NCBI GenBank assembly: GCA_039707655.1
Contig: CM077665.1
Coordinates: forward strand, 307,210,486 to 307,274,485
Source: Elymus sibiricus
Taxonomy: Eukaryota; Streptophyta; Magnoliopsida; Poales; Poaceae
Length of the DNA: 64,000 nt
Direction of reading: 5' to 3'
The notes below the pieces were generated by a model, which saw only the letters and a list, made by a program, of their open reading frames with translations, had not been told where the DNA came from and did not search any database. Each line of letters starts with the position of its first letter. Position 1 is the first letter of the stretch. Position numbers and translations under genes: made by a program. This document shows positions 9,416 to 20,200 of this stretch, one piece after another.

Positions 9416-12400
9416 ATTTTTGTTTAGTTTGATGTTTGAATAAAATACTCAGATCTAAAAATATTTATTGAGAGAGAGAGAGTCCTCACATAGCTACTTA
9501 ATTGTTTGACTACTCATTGATCTTCACTTATATCTTTTGAGAGTAGCTTGTCATTTCCTCTCATGCTTCACTCATACCTTTTTGAGGGATGAAATCTTTA
9601 TGCTCATGTGCTTCATTTAAATTTGTTTGAGCTTGTCAAAAAAGCAATGGCAATATATGAAACTAGCCCCAAAGTGATAGATATCCAAGGAGGATATAAT
9701 AAAAACTTTCATGAATATCATTGGACAAATTAAACTTGATTCCTTGTAATAGTTTTGAAACATGATGATATTAATATGTGAGGCGCGCATCGCCGAGGCA
9801 GAGAATGCGCCGGCCCCGCCGAAGGCGAGGTGGTGGTCTTCGCCGAGCACTTCGCCCGCGGGCTCGGCTTGCCGGCGAGCGCGTTCTTCTGGCGCTTCCT
9901 CACGCGCTTCGGGCTGCAACCGCACCACCTTAGCGCCAACGCCATTCTGCAACTGGCGGCATTCGTCACCCTCTGCGAGGGCTTCCTGGGAGTAGAGCCG
10001 CGCCTCGACCTCTGGTGCCGGCTCTTCTACTTGAAGCGCCAGACGGTGAAGATCCAGGCAACCGGCCAGAAGGTAATGACCGCCTGTGGAGCCGCGCTGG
10101 TCCATTATCACCCCGGAACCGGGTTCCCGTAGCTTCCCCTGCAGGACTTGGTGAAGAGTTGGCAGAAGGGGTTCTTCTACGTGAAGAACGTGAAGCCGGA
10201 GGAGGACTACATCAACCTCCCCGACTTCGTCGACCAGCCGCCAAACGCGATGCTAAACTAGAGGACGTCTCCGCCTCAAGCGCCCGAGACGGCGGACCGG
10301 CTCTGCGAGCGGTTGATGGTGATGACCAAGACGGAGGGGCTGACGGTGGTGGATCTCCTGGCCACGATGGTGGCGCGCCGGGTGCAGCCGCTGCAGCGCC
10401 GGGCGCACCTCATCTGCCAGATGGGAGGGTGGCACGACCCCTGCCGACTCTCCACCAAAGAGCTGAAGGCGGTGCAGGTGGCGAGGAGGGTGAACTCCAT
10501 CTCGGCCGCCAAGATGGACGAGGGCGAGTGGCGATGGGGGAAGACCCCGTACAGCCAGGGCCGTTCGGCTCCGCGGGTACGTGCCGAGCCGTCCCCCACC
10601 CCTTCTTCTTTCTGAAGCTGGGGTCGCCCCCAGCCTGACGGCGGAGGGGCTTCTCTTGCGTGCAGGTTTTTCCTCAGCTGTAGAATTACGGGGAGCCGGC
10701 AGCCGACATGGCGGAGTCGGACCCCGAGGAGGTCGAAGACGCCGACGATGTGGAGCCGGCCGAGTCAGAGCGAGCCGGTGCATCCGGAACCGTCGGGACG
10801 GAGGCGGAGGCCACCGAGTCGGCTGGTGAGTCCCTCCCCCAGTCACTTTTGCGGGACTGGCCTGACGATGACGCTGAACTAGAGGAGGTGCGCGATGCAG
10901 CAGTCCCGGAGGATCCCGAAGCCTCGGGAGACGACGCCACCGCGCTGAGGAAACGTGTTCGCTGGGTCGAGCGCGAGCCAGACCGAGGTGACGCGGCCGC
11001 GGGCGGAAAGGGGGAGCAGCCGGCCAGCTCCCGACCGTCCACCAAGCGGGTGCCCAGTGGCCAGCCGGGCGGCAGCCGTGGAGGCGGCGGGAAGAAGCAG
11101 CGGGTAGCCCGGACGGGCCCCAGGTGGGCGGTCCTTGTTAGCGTCGGGTAAGTTTTCTTTGACTTCCTACTTGGTTTCCGGTCGGCCTTCTTTCCTTATC
11201 TTGTTTTATCCAGGGAGCCGCGCGCCCTGGGGAGGGCTACGACCGCCGAGACGTCGGGGCAGCGCCGCCGACCGCCGCCGATGAAAGGGAACACGAGGCG
11301 TGGCGGGACCTCGAGGCGGCCGAGCGAGAACAGCTCGAGGAGGAGCACCGCCCGTGGGTGGAGGTGGCGCGGAAGCAGCCGCCAGGGAATGCCAGCGCGG
11401 AGGCGGCCGGCCCGTCGTGGGAGCCATTTCCCATTGTCCGGGAGAGGAGGTCTAAGGACAAGCACGACCCCGCACAACTTGCGGAGGAGGATGCGCGGGC
11501 CGGGGAGGAGGCGCGTGTGGCCGCGCGCACGGCCGCAGGCGCGGCCGACGCCGCGAAGAGGATGGAGTCGGACCGCAACGCGGCACCGCCAGGGGCGGAC
11601 GACGTGCCGCCGGGCGCCGAAGAGCCCCCGGATGTCATCGTTCCGGAGGCGGAGGTCCCGGCTCCAGAGGTGAGCCGAGAAAGCGCCGCCGGAGGCGGGC
11701 TCGGACGTACCGGAGATCGAGGTCGCAGCGCCCGGAGGGGCGGCGGCCACCGGCTCGCCAGCCGGGCCCGGAACTGTGGCGCCGGGGAGGGCGGGTCCCA
11801 TAGTTGTCATGGCACGGGGTCCGTCCAAGCCCGCCGACTCAGGTCGGCTGCAGGAGACCTGGGCGACAGCCGGCGGCACGCCCATAAATGACGCGCCGAG
11901 CGCCCTCGGGGCTGCGGTGGCCGCGGTCGTCGTTGAGTTTGTTGACTGCCGCGCCTAGGCGGTGCAGGAGGCCCAGGCCGCCAGCAACCGGCTGGTGCAC
12001 CTCGAACAGTCCGTCGCGGTAAGGGCTCGAGGTCTTGTCTCTTTTGCTTTGATCTGTTTGTGTTTCCAGTGAGGGCACGCCAGCGCACCCACTGGGTGTA
12101 GCCCCCGAGACTCGGGCCGGCTGGGACGCAGGCGGGTCGAGTCTAACTGCGCAGCATCTTTGTTTATGTGTCCCTCACAGTCCGTCCACGACCGACGGGT
12201 GCCTGCGTACAACACGCTGCTGGGCTTGTATCGGGGAGCCGAAAACCGCCTGGCCGTCGTGTTTGTGGATCTGCAAGGTACGCGTCTTGTGAGTTTCCAG
12301 TGGGGGCGCGCGAGCGCACCCACTGGGTGTAGCCCCCGGGATTCAGGCCTGCTACTCCGGAGGCGGGCTGAATCCCCATCTTTGCTTGCCTTCTGACAGA

Positions 12401-13991
12401 AGCGTCTTCGTGCCGGGCAGCCACCCATGCCGAGACGGTCTGCCTCCGTCACCAGGTGGTACGGCTTGGCGAGCAGCGGGACCTCCTGTCCGCGGAGTGC
12501 GACCGGCTCCGCCAGGAGGCGGGTCGGGCGCTGGCGGAGAAAGACGGGTGCGAGGCAGCCCATCGCCGGGAACTGGAGGAGCAGGAGGTGACCCACCGCC
12601 GAGAGTTGGAGGAGCGGGAGACAGCCCATCGCCAGGAGCTGGAGGCCAAGGACGCCTCGCAAGCGAAGGCGGCCGAGTGCGCGTAGGCGGCGCAGGCTGA
12701 GCACGAGCGCCGGGCCCAGGAGTGGTCGGCCAGGGATGCCGCGCTGGAGGAGGAGGCGCGCGCGGTGGACCGGCTTCTGGCTGGTAAGTTGTGCTGTTTC
12801 TCTTGTCTTCGCGCGTCGGACCCGGGCCAGCGTTTCCTTTGTCGCTCATCCCACACCCCCTTCTTCCTTAGGGCTCTTTCCGGGTATGCAAGAGATCGTG
12901 GAATCGGCCGTGGAGGCCCATCGCAAGGATCGGCGGGCGCAGGGGATTCCCGTCAGGCCGCTTGCTACCTGGACCGTGGACGTGGTGGGGATTGCCGCCA
13001 CGGCGCGTCTGTCCGAGGTGGTCCGGGCCCTGAAGCGGCTTCAGGGTGCCGGCTCGGCACTGGTTCGCACCCTGTGGCCGGGAGCGGTGGAGCCGGACTC
13101 CATGAGCCAGCTGTCGAGGTGGCTGGAAGCCGTGTCCGCGCGGGTGAACGCCTGGAGGGCTTCCGCCGTGCACGCCGGAGCGGCCATGGCGCTTCGCATT
13201 GCGAGGTCATGGTACCCCAAGTTGGACTTGGGGCTGCTTACGGCCCAGCGTGCCGGCACCGACGCGGAGCTGGAGTCGGCTGCCGACGCACTGGCCGTGC
13301 GGGCCAGTGACCTCGCGTCCTTTGCCTCGTGGAACGAGTACGTCCCGAAGCGCACGGCGGACGGCGAGGTGATCCCGGAGGACTGGTACGCGCTTGCCCT
13401 TGACGATCCGGAGGGTAGCGCCGGCGAGACGGACGATGAAGATGCCAGCTCCAGCACCGACGACTACGTCGACTCCGAGCCGGCTCAGGACTTGGACGCG
13501 AGGGCCGATACGAGGCATGCCGTGGGCAAGGACGGGGCTTCTACCTCAGCCACCGCGGGGGGCGCCGGGGGAGGAGACGGCGCCGCCACTAGCTAGGATC
13601 CTTTTGTTTTCTGCTGCTTTTGTTAGACTGCAATTCCACCCACTAGGGGTGTATAATGTAATCCAACATGTGGCCGTGGGCCGTTATGCTTTTGTATATG
13701 AGTTGATGCGTTTGTTTTGCCAAAGTTTTTTGTGCGTGCCGACTCGGCCTTAGCTTTTTGTCCTTTTGACTCCTTCTGCCCAAAGCCTTGTCCCCTTCGG
13801 CTTCGGCCTCGCCAGCCGGACAGTCGGGAGCCGGTCTGTAGCTGGGACGGGGCATCCGTCTCGGGGGAGTCGGTCGTGAGTTTGGGAGCCGCGGGGACGT
13901 ATCGGCCAAGGTGAGTTTGACAGAGGCTAAGGAAGGTGATTCGGCTAGCCCTAGCCGGTGACCCCCTTAAGACCGTTTTTCGTGTGCGCTA
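9416..13991. repeat. 4.58-kb tandem duplication, copy 1
   Basis: The unit holds about 0.37 kb of Athila-like 3' sequence (9416-9782) and 4.2 kb of the truncated end of the Tat element with its antisense gene (9783-13991). It repeats at 13992-18570 in the same orientation. Both units start at the bases ATTTTT. Over 13081-13560 against 17661-18140 I count 13 substitutions in 480 bases, 12 of them transitions. Confidence 0.95.
9783..13596 (+). pseudogene. Antisense gene of the Tat element, copy 1: 'putative gypsy-type transposon' domain, coiled coil, conserved C-terminal domain
   Basis: The gene runs opposite to pol. At least six exons are separated by GT-AG introns at 10577-10683, 11148-11213, 12019-12180, 12278-12399 and 12784-12871. 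Reading phase is kept across four of them and is off by one at the second. Exon 1 encodes the plant domain annotated as putative gypsy-type transposon/transposase_28 (VVVFAEHFARGLGLPASAFF, then FGLQPHHLSANAILQLAAF). Exon 2 is acidic. Exons 3-5 are charged and predicted coiled coil (repeated HRRELEE-type heptads at 12560-12650). The last exon carries an LWP..P..M..L domain. N-terminus is missing at the 9783 junction. In-frame stops lie at 10130-10132, 10259-10261, 11956-11958 and 12684-12686. Molecular function is unknown. Confidence 0.75.
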
Positions 13992-16900
13992 ATTTTTGTT
14001 TAGTTTGATGTTTGAATAAAATACTCAGATCTAAAAATATTTATTGAGAGAGAGAGAGAGTCCTCACAAAGCTACTTAATTGTTTGACTACTCATTGATC
14101 TTCACTTATATCTTTTGAGAGTAGCTTGTCATTTCCTCTCATGCTTCACTCATACCTTTTTGAGGGATGAAATCTTTATGCTCATGTGCTTCATTTAAAT
14201 TTGTTTGAGCTTGTCAAAAAAGCAATGGCAATATATGAAACTAGTCCCAAAGTGACAGATATCCAAGGAGGATATAATAAAAACTTTCATGAAGATCATT
14301 GGACAAATTAAACTTGATTCCCTGTAATAGTTTTGAAACATGATGATAGTAATATGTGAGGCGCGCATCGCCGAGGCAGAGAATGCGCCGGCCCCGCCGA
14401 AGGCGAGGTGGTGGTCTTCGCCGAGCACTTCGCCCGCGGGCTCGGCTTGCCGGCGAGCGCGTTCTTCTGGCGCTTCCTCACGCGCTTCGGGCTGCAACCG
14501 CACCACCTTAGCGCCAACGCCATTCTGCAACTGGCGGCATTCGTCACCCTCTGCGAGGGCTTCCTGGGAGTAGAGCCGCGCCTCGACCTCTGGTGCCGGC
14601 TCTTCTACTTGAAGCGCCAGACGGTGAAGATCCAGGCAACCGGCCAGAAGGTAATGACCGCCTGTGGAGCCGCGCTGGTCCATTATCACCCCGGAACCGG
14701 GTTCCCGTAGCTTCCCCTGCAGGACTTGGTGAAGAGTTGGCAGAAGGGGTTCTTCTACGTGAAAACGTGAAGCCGGAGGAGGACTATATCAACCTCCCCG
14801 ACTTCGTCGACCAGCCGCCAAACGCGATGCTAAACTGGAGGACGCCTCCGCCTCAAGCGCCCGAGACGGCGGACCGGCTCTGCGAGCGGCTGATGGTGAT
14901 GACCAAGACGGAGGGGCTGACGGTGGTGGATCTCCTTGCCACGATGGTGGCGCGCCGGGTGCAGCCGCTGCAGCGCCGGCCGCACCTCATCTGCCAGATG
15001 GGAGGGTGGCACGACCCCTGCCGGCTCTCCACCAAAGAGCTGAAGGCGGTGCAGGTGGCGAGGAGGGTGAACTCCATCTCGGCCGCCAAGATGGACGAGG
15101 GCGAGTGGCGATGGGGGAAGACCCCGTACAGCCGGGGCCGTCCGGCTCCGTGGGTACGTGCCGAGCCGTCCCCCACCCCTTCTTCTTTCTGAAGCTGGGG
15201 TCGCCCCCAGCCTGACGGCGGAGGGGCTTCTCTTGCGTGCAGGTTTTTCCTCAGCTGTAGAATTACGGGGAGCCGGCAGCCGACATGGCGGAGTCGGACC
15301 CCGAGGAGGTCGAAGACGCCGACGATGTGGAGCCGGCCGAGTCAGAGCGAGCCGGTGCATCCGGAACCGTCGGGACGGAGGCGGAGGCCACCGAGTCGGC
15401 TGGTGAGTCCCTCCCCCAGTCACTTTTGCGGGACTGGCCTGACGATGACGCTGAACTAGAGGAGGTGCGCGATGCAGCAGTCCCGGAGGATCCCGAAGCC
15501 TCGGGAGACGACGCCGCCGCGCTGAGGAAACGTGTTCGCTGGGTCGAGCGCGAGCCCGGCCGAGGTGACGCGGCCGCGGGTGGAAAGGGGGAGCAGTCGG
15601 CCAGCTCCCGACCGTCCACCATGCGGGCGGCCAGTGGCCAGCCGGGCGGCAGCCGTGGAGGCGGCAGGAAGAAGCAGCGGGTAGCCCAGACGGGCCCCGC
15701 CAGGCGGGCGGTCCCCGTTAGCGTCGGGTAAGTTTTCTTTGACTTCCTACTTGGTTTCCGGTCGGCCTTCTTTCTTTATCTTGTTTTATCCAGGGAGCCA
15801 CGCGCCCTGGGGAGGGCTACGACCGCCGAAACGTCGGGGCAGCGCCGCCGACCGCCGCCGATGAAAGGGAACACGAGGCGTGGCGGGACCTCGAGGTGGC
15901 CGAGCGAGAACAGCTCGAGGAGGAGCACCGCCCGTGGGTGGAGGTGGCGCGGAAGCAGCCGCCAGGGAAGGCCAGCGCGGAGGCGGCCGGCCCGTCGTGG
16001 GAGCCATTTCCCATTGGCCGGGAGAGGAGGTGTAAGGACAAGCACGACCCCGCACAACTTGCGGAGGAGGATGCACGGGCCGGGGAGGAGGCGCGTGCGG
16101 CCGCGCACGCGGCCGCGGGCGCGGCCGACGCCGCGAAGAGGATGGAGTCGGACCGCAACGCGGCACCGCCAGGGGCGGACGACGTGCCGCCAGGCGCCGA
16201 AGAGCCCCCGGATGTCATCGTTCCGGAGGCGGAGGTCCCGGCTCCAGAGGTGAGCCGAGGAAGCGCCGCCGGAGGCGGGCTCGGACGTACCGGAGATCGA
16301 GGTCGCAGCGCCCGGAGGGGCGGCCGCCGCCGGCTCGCCAGCCGAGCCCGGAACTACAGCGCCGGGGAGGGCGGGTCCCATAGTTGTCATGGCACGGGGT
16401 CCGTCCAAGCCCGCCGACTCAGGTCGGCCGCAGGAGACCTGGGCCACAGCCGGCGGCACGCCCATAAACGACGCGCCGAGCACCCTCGGGGCTGCGGTAG
16501 CCGCGGTCGTCGCTGAGTTTGTTGACTGCCGCGCCTAGGCGGTGCAGGAGGCCCAGGCCGCCAGCAACCGGCTGGTGCACCTCGAACAGTCCGTCGCGGT
16601 AAGGGCTCGAGGTCTTGTCTCTTTTGCTTTGATCTGTTTGTCTTTCCAGTGAGGGCACGCCAGCGCACCCACTAGGTGTAGCCCCCGAGACTCGGGCCGG
16701 CTGGGACGCAGGCGGGTCGAGTCTAACTGCGCAGCATCTTTGTTTTTGTGTCCCTCACAGGCCGTCCATGACCAACGGGTGCCTGCGTACAACACGCTGC
16801 TGGGCTTGTATCGGGGAGCCAAAAACCGCCTGGCCGTCGTGTCTGTGGATCTGCAAGGTACGCGTCTTGTGAGTTTCCAGTGGGGGCGCGCGAGCGCACC

Positions 16901-18570
16901 CACTGGGTGTAGCCCCCGGGATTCTGGCCGGCTACTCCGGAGGCGGGCTGAATCCCCATCTTTGCTTGCCTTCTGACAGAAGCGTCTTCGTGCCGGGCAA
17001 CCACCCATGCCGAGACGGTCTGCCTCCGTCGCCAGGTGGTACGGCTTGGCGAGCAGCGGGACCTCCTGTCCGCGGAGTGCGACCGGCTCCGCCAGGAGGC
17101 GGATCGGGCGCTGGCGGAGAAAGACGGGTGCGAGGCGGCCCATCGCCGGGAACTGGAGGAGCAGGAGGCGACCCACCACCGAGAGCTGGAGGAGCTGGAG
17201 ACGGCCCATCGCCAGGAGCTGGAGGCCAAGGACGCCTCGCTAGCGAAGGCGGCCGAGTGCGCATAGGCGGCGCAGGCTGAGCACGAGCGCCGGGCCCAGG
17301 AGTGGTCGGCCAGGGATGCCGCGCTGAAGGAGGAGGCGCGCGCGGTGGACCGGCTTCTGGCTGGTAAGTTTTGCTGTTTCTCTTGTCTTCGCGCGTCGGA
17401 CCCGGGCCAGCGTTTCCTTTGTCGCTCATCCCGTACCCCCTTCTTCCTTAGGGCTCTTTCCGGGTATGCAAGAGATCGTGGAATCGGCCGTGGAGGCCCA
17501 TCGCAAGGATCGGCGGGCGCAGGGGATTCCCGTCGGGCCGCTTGCTGCCTGGATCGTGGACGAGGTGGGGATTGCCGCCACGGCGCGTCTGTCCGAGGTG
17601 GTCCGGGCCCTGAAGCGGTTTCAGGGTGCCGGCTCAGCACTGGTTCGCACCCTGTGGCCGGGCGTGGTGGAGCCGGACTCCATGAGCCAGCTGTCGAGGT
17701 GGCTGGAAGCCGTGTCCGCGCGGGTGAACGCCTGGAGGGCTTCCGCCGTGCGCGCCGGAGCGGCCATGGCGCTTCGCATTGCGAGGTCATGGTACCCCGA
17801 GTTGGACTTGGGGCTGCTTACGGCCCAGCGTGCCGGCACCGACGCGGAGCTGGAGTCGGCTGCCGACGCGCTGGCCATGCGGGCCAGTGACCTCGCGTCC
17901 TTTGCCTCGTGGAACGAGTACGTCCCGAAGCGCACGGCGGACGGCGAGGTGATCCCGGAGGACTGGTACGCGCTTGCCCTTGACGATCCGGAGGGTAGCG
18001 CCAACGAGACGGATGATGAAGATGCCAGCTCCAGCACCGACGACTACGTCGACTCCGAGCCGGCTCAGGACTTGGACGCGGGGGCCGATACGAGGCATGC
18101 CGTGGGCAAGGACGGGACTTCTACCTCAGCTGCCGCGGGGGGCGCCGGGGGAGGAGACGGCGCCGCCACTAGCTAGGATCCTTTTGTTTTCTGCTGCTTT
18201 TGTTAGACTGCAATTCCACCCACTGGGGGTGTATAATGTAATCAACATGTGGCCGTGGGCCGTTATGCTTTTGTATATGAGTTGATGCGTTTGTTTTGCC
18301 AAAGTTTTTTGTGCGTGCCGACTCGGCCTTAGCTTTTTGTCCTTTTGACTCCTTCTGCCCAAAGCCTTGTCCCCTTCGGCTTCGGCCTCGCCAGCCGGAC
18401 AGTCGGGAGCCGGTCTGTAGCTGGGACGGGGCATCCATCTCGGGGGAGTCGGTCGTGAGTTTGGGAGCCGCGGGGACGTATCGGCCAAGGTGAGTTTGAC
18501 AGAGGCTAAGGAAGGTGATTCGGCTAGCCCTAGCCGGTGACCCCCTTAAGACCGTTTTTCGTGTGCGCTA
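13992..18570. repeat. 4.58-kb tandem duplication, copy 2
   Basis: Second copy of the 9416 unit. The offset is 4576 at the left edge and 4580 over most of the coding part, from small indels: two bases more in the GA run near 14060, one base fewer near 14764, and three extra bases near 15700. It continues directly into the rest of the Tat element, so copy 2 is the one contiguous with pol. Confidence 0.95.
14361..18176 (+). pseudogene. Antisense gene of the Tat element, copy 2
   Basis: Duplicate of the 9783 gene with the same exon plan at an offset of about 4.58 kb. It shares the stop after GTGFP (14708-14710) and the stop in the coiled coil, so those predate the duplication. It differs in keeping Trp (TGG at 14836-14838) where copy 1 has TAG, and in lacking one base in GTGAA(G)AACGTG near 14764, which shifts the frame. 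The terminal exon reads to the same stop, at 18174-18176. Being contiguous with the element's integrase side, it shows that the gene belongs to the Tat element rather than to the Athila-like flank. Confidence 0.75.
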
Positions 18571-18852
18571 ATTTTTCCGTCCCGAGAACCCATCAGCCGG
18601 ACAGCCGGGAGCCGGTCTGTAGCTGGAAGGGGTGGGAGGGTTTTTCCTTAGTTCACATTACTTGACTGGGTTTGGGGAGTGATGCCAAGGCTAGCCGGCG
18701 AGCCTCCGGGACCGTGGGCCGTGTCCGGGAGCCGGTGTGTGGGGTGAACTGCTTTGGAAGGAAACAAAAGAGGGGTGCCCCAAGAGCTGGCTCGGGGCAC
18801 CCGTTACATTCATGAGCCCAAAAGGGAGGATACATACATACACTAGTCCTTC

Positions 18853-20200
18853 TTAGCAGTAAAACGGTCGGAGGAGCGTTGCGTTCCATGGGCGCTCCGT
18901 CTCCTTGCCGGAGGCGTCCCTCTTGTGCTTCTGCGGCTTCTGGGCGTCTATTAGGTAGTACACATTGTTGTGCAGCACCTTGCTGACGATGAATGGGCCC
19001 TCCCATGGGGAGGACAGTTTGTGCTGGCCGGCGATCCGCTAGATCCGCCTGAGCACCAGGTCCCCCTCGCGGAAAGAGAGGGGCCGGATCCACTTGCTGT
19101 GGTAGTGCCGGAGCTTCTGCTGGTAGATAGCCGTTCGGCTCAGCGCTAGCTCGTGGGCCTCTTCGAGGAGGTTGACGCCGTATTCCCTTGCCTCCTTTGC
19201 GTCCGTTTCCGTGTACAGGGTGACGCGAGGTGAGTCGAACTCGATGTCCGTGGGGATGACTGCCTCGGACCCGTACACGAGGAAGAAGGGCATGAAGCCG
19301 GTCGAGCGGTTGGGAGTGGTTCTGAAGCTCCACAAGACGGCCGGCAGCTCTTCGATCCAGCAGTCGGCTGACCGAACGAGCGCTGCCACGAGCCGGGGCT
19401 TGATGCCGGCCAAGATCAAGCCGTTTGCCCTCTCTGCCTGGCCGTTCGACTACTTGTTTGGCGTAGAAACGCGCCAGCGCGCCTTTGGCGAAATTGGTGT
19501 CGTTGTCGGTGATGATGCTATGCGGGACGCCGTAGTGGACCGTGATGTCTTCGATGAACCGAACGGCCATGGGGCCGTCCAGCTTCTTGATGGGTCTAGC
19601 CTCCATCCACTTGGTGAACTTGTCGTAGGCTACCAATAGATGCGTCATGCCGCCTCGAGCGGTCTTGAAGGGTCCCACCATGTCGAGGCCCCAGACCGCG
19701 AAGGGCCAGGAGAGGGGGATGGTCTGGAGCGCCGTAGCCAGCAGGTGGCTCTGCGTGCTGAAGCGCTGGCACCCTTCGCACTTGTCGACCAGCTGCTTTG
19801 CTTCCTCTAGGGCCGTTGGCCAGTAGAAACCGTGGCGGAATGCCTTGGCCACCAGGGTCCTGGAGGCGGCGTGATGCCCGCACTCGCCCTGGTGGATGTC
19901 TCGGAGGATCTCCTGCCCCCGTTCCGGCTCGACGCAGCGCTGGAACACGCCGGTTGCGCTGCGATGGACCAACTCGTGGTTGATGATGCTGTAGGCGGGT
20001 GCCCGGCGCTGGATTTACCAGGCGGTGGCCTCGTCGGGAGGGAGCTCGCCACGCAGGAGGAAGGCTAGGATGGGCTGGGCCCAGGTGGGGCCGTGACTGG
20101 AGCTGGCACCGACTCGAGGTGGCTCTCGGGACCGGCTGTAGCCCCCGTGCCCGGAGGCGGAGCCCCCGGGACCAAGCCGCCAGTCCCCGAGACCGAGCCG
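18853..20200 (-). pseudogene. Tat-element integrase (deleted and frameshifted)
   Basis: Integrase inserts the element cDNA. Reading leftwards there is an H2C2 zinc-binding domain (IHQGECGHH .. CEGCQRF), then the rve core with first Asp in GLDMVGPF and second Asp in ITDNDTNF. Soon after GALARFYAKQV about 15-20 residues expected before the NGQAERANG motif are absent and the frame changes. The catalytic Glu in QAERANG is present in the next frame. Downstream blocks ELPAVLWSFRTTPN, FFLVYGSEAVIP and the C-terminal WEGPF..RPFYC follow, with a stop inserted after LVLRRI (near 19040). The last codon is followed by TAA at 18853-18855. Inactive copy. Confidence 0.8.

Larger units (their letters stand above)
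4164..9782 (+). mobile_element. Athila-like non-autonomous Gypsy element (LTR, PBS, gag-like ORF, long 3' region), 3' LTR missing
   Basis: Inserted into the preceding element. The 5' LTR (4164-5850) and a perfect primer site (5861-5878) are followed by one gag-like ORF with a zinc knuckle and then about 1.9 kb of AT-rich non-coding sequence ending at 9782, where GC-rich Tat-element DNA is joined. No protease, reverse transcriptase or integrase sequence is present, so this looks like a non-autonomous derivative. Possible left target copy is ATGAG at 4159-4163. The LTR start is shared with Sabrina-type LTRs for the first ~50 bases, but the rest differs. Confidence 0.75.

Noticed and set aside
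10253..10846. 197-codon minus-strand frame (and its twin at 14830-15423)
   Set aside because: Shadow of the antisense gene's first and second exons; duplicated only because the DNA is duplicated.
9783..13596. Tandem duplicated gene pair as a host gene cluster
   Set aside because: Copy 2 is contiguous with Tat integrase and the second Tat element has a related gene in the same place, so the gene belongs to the element.
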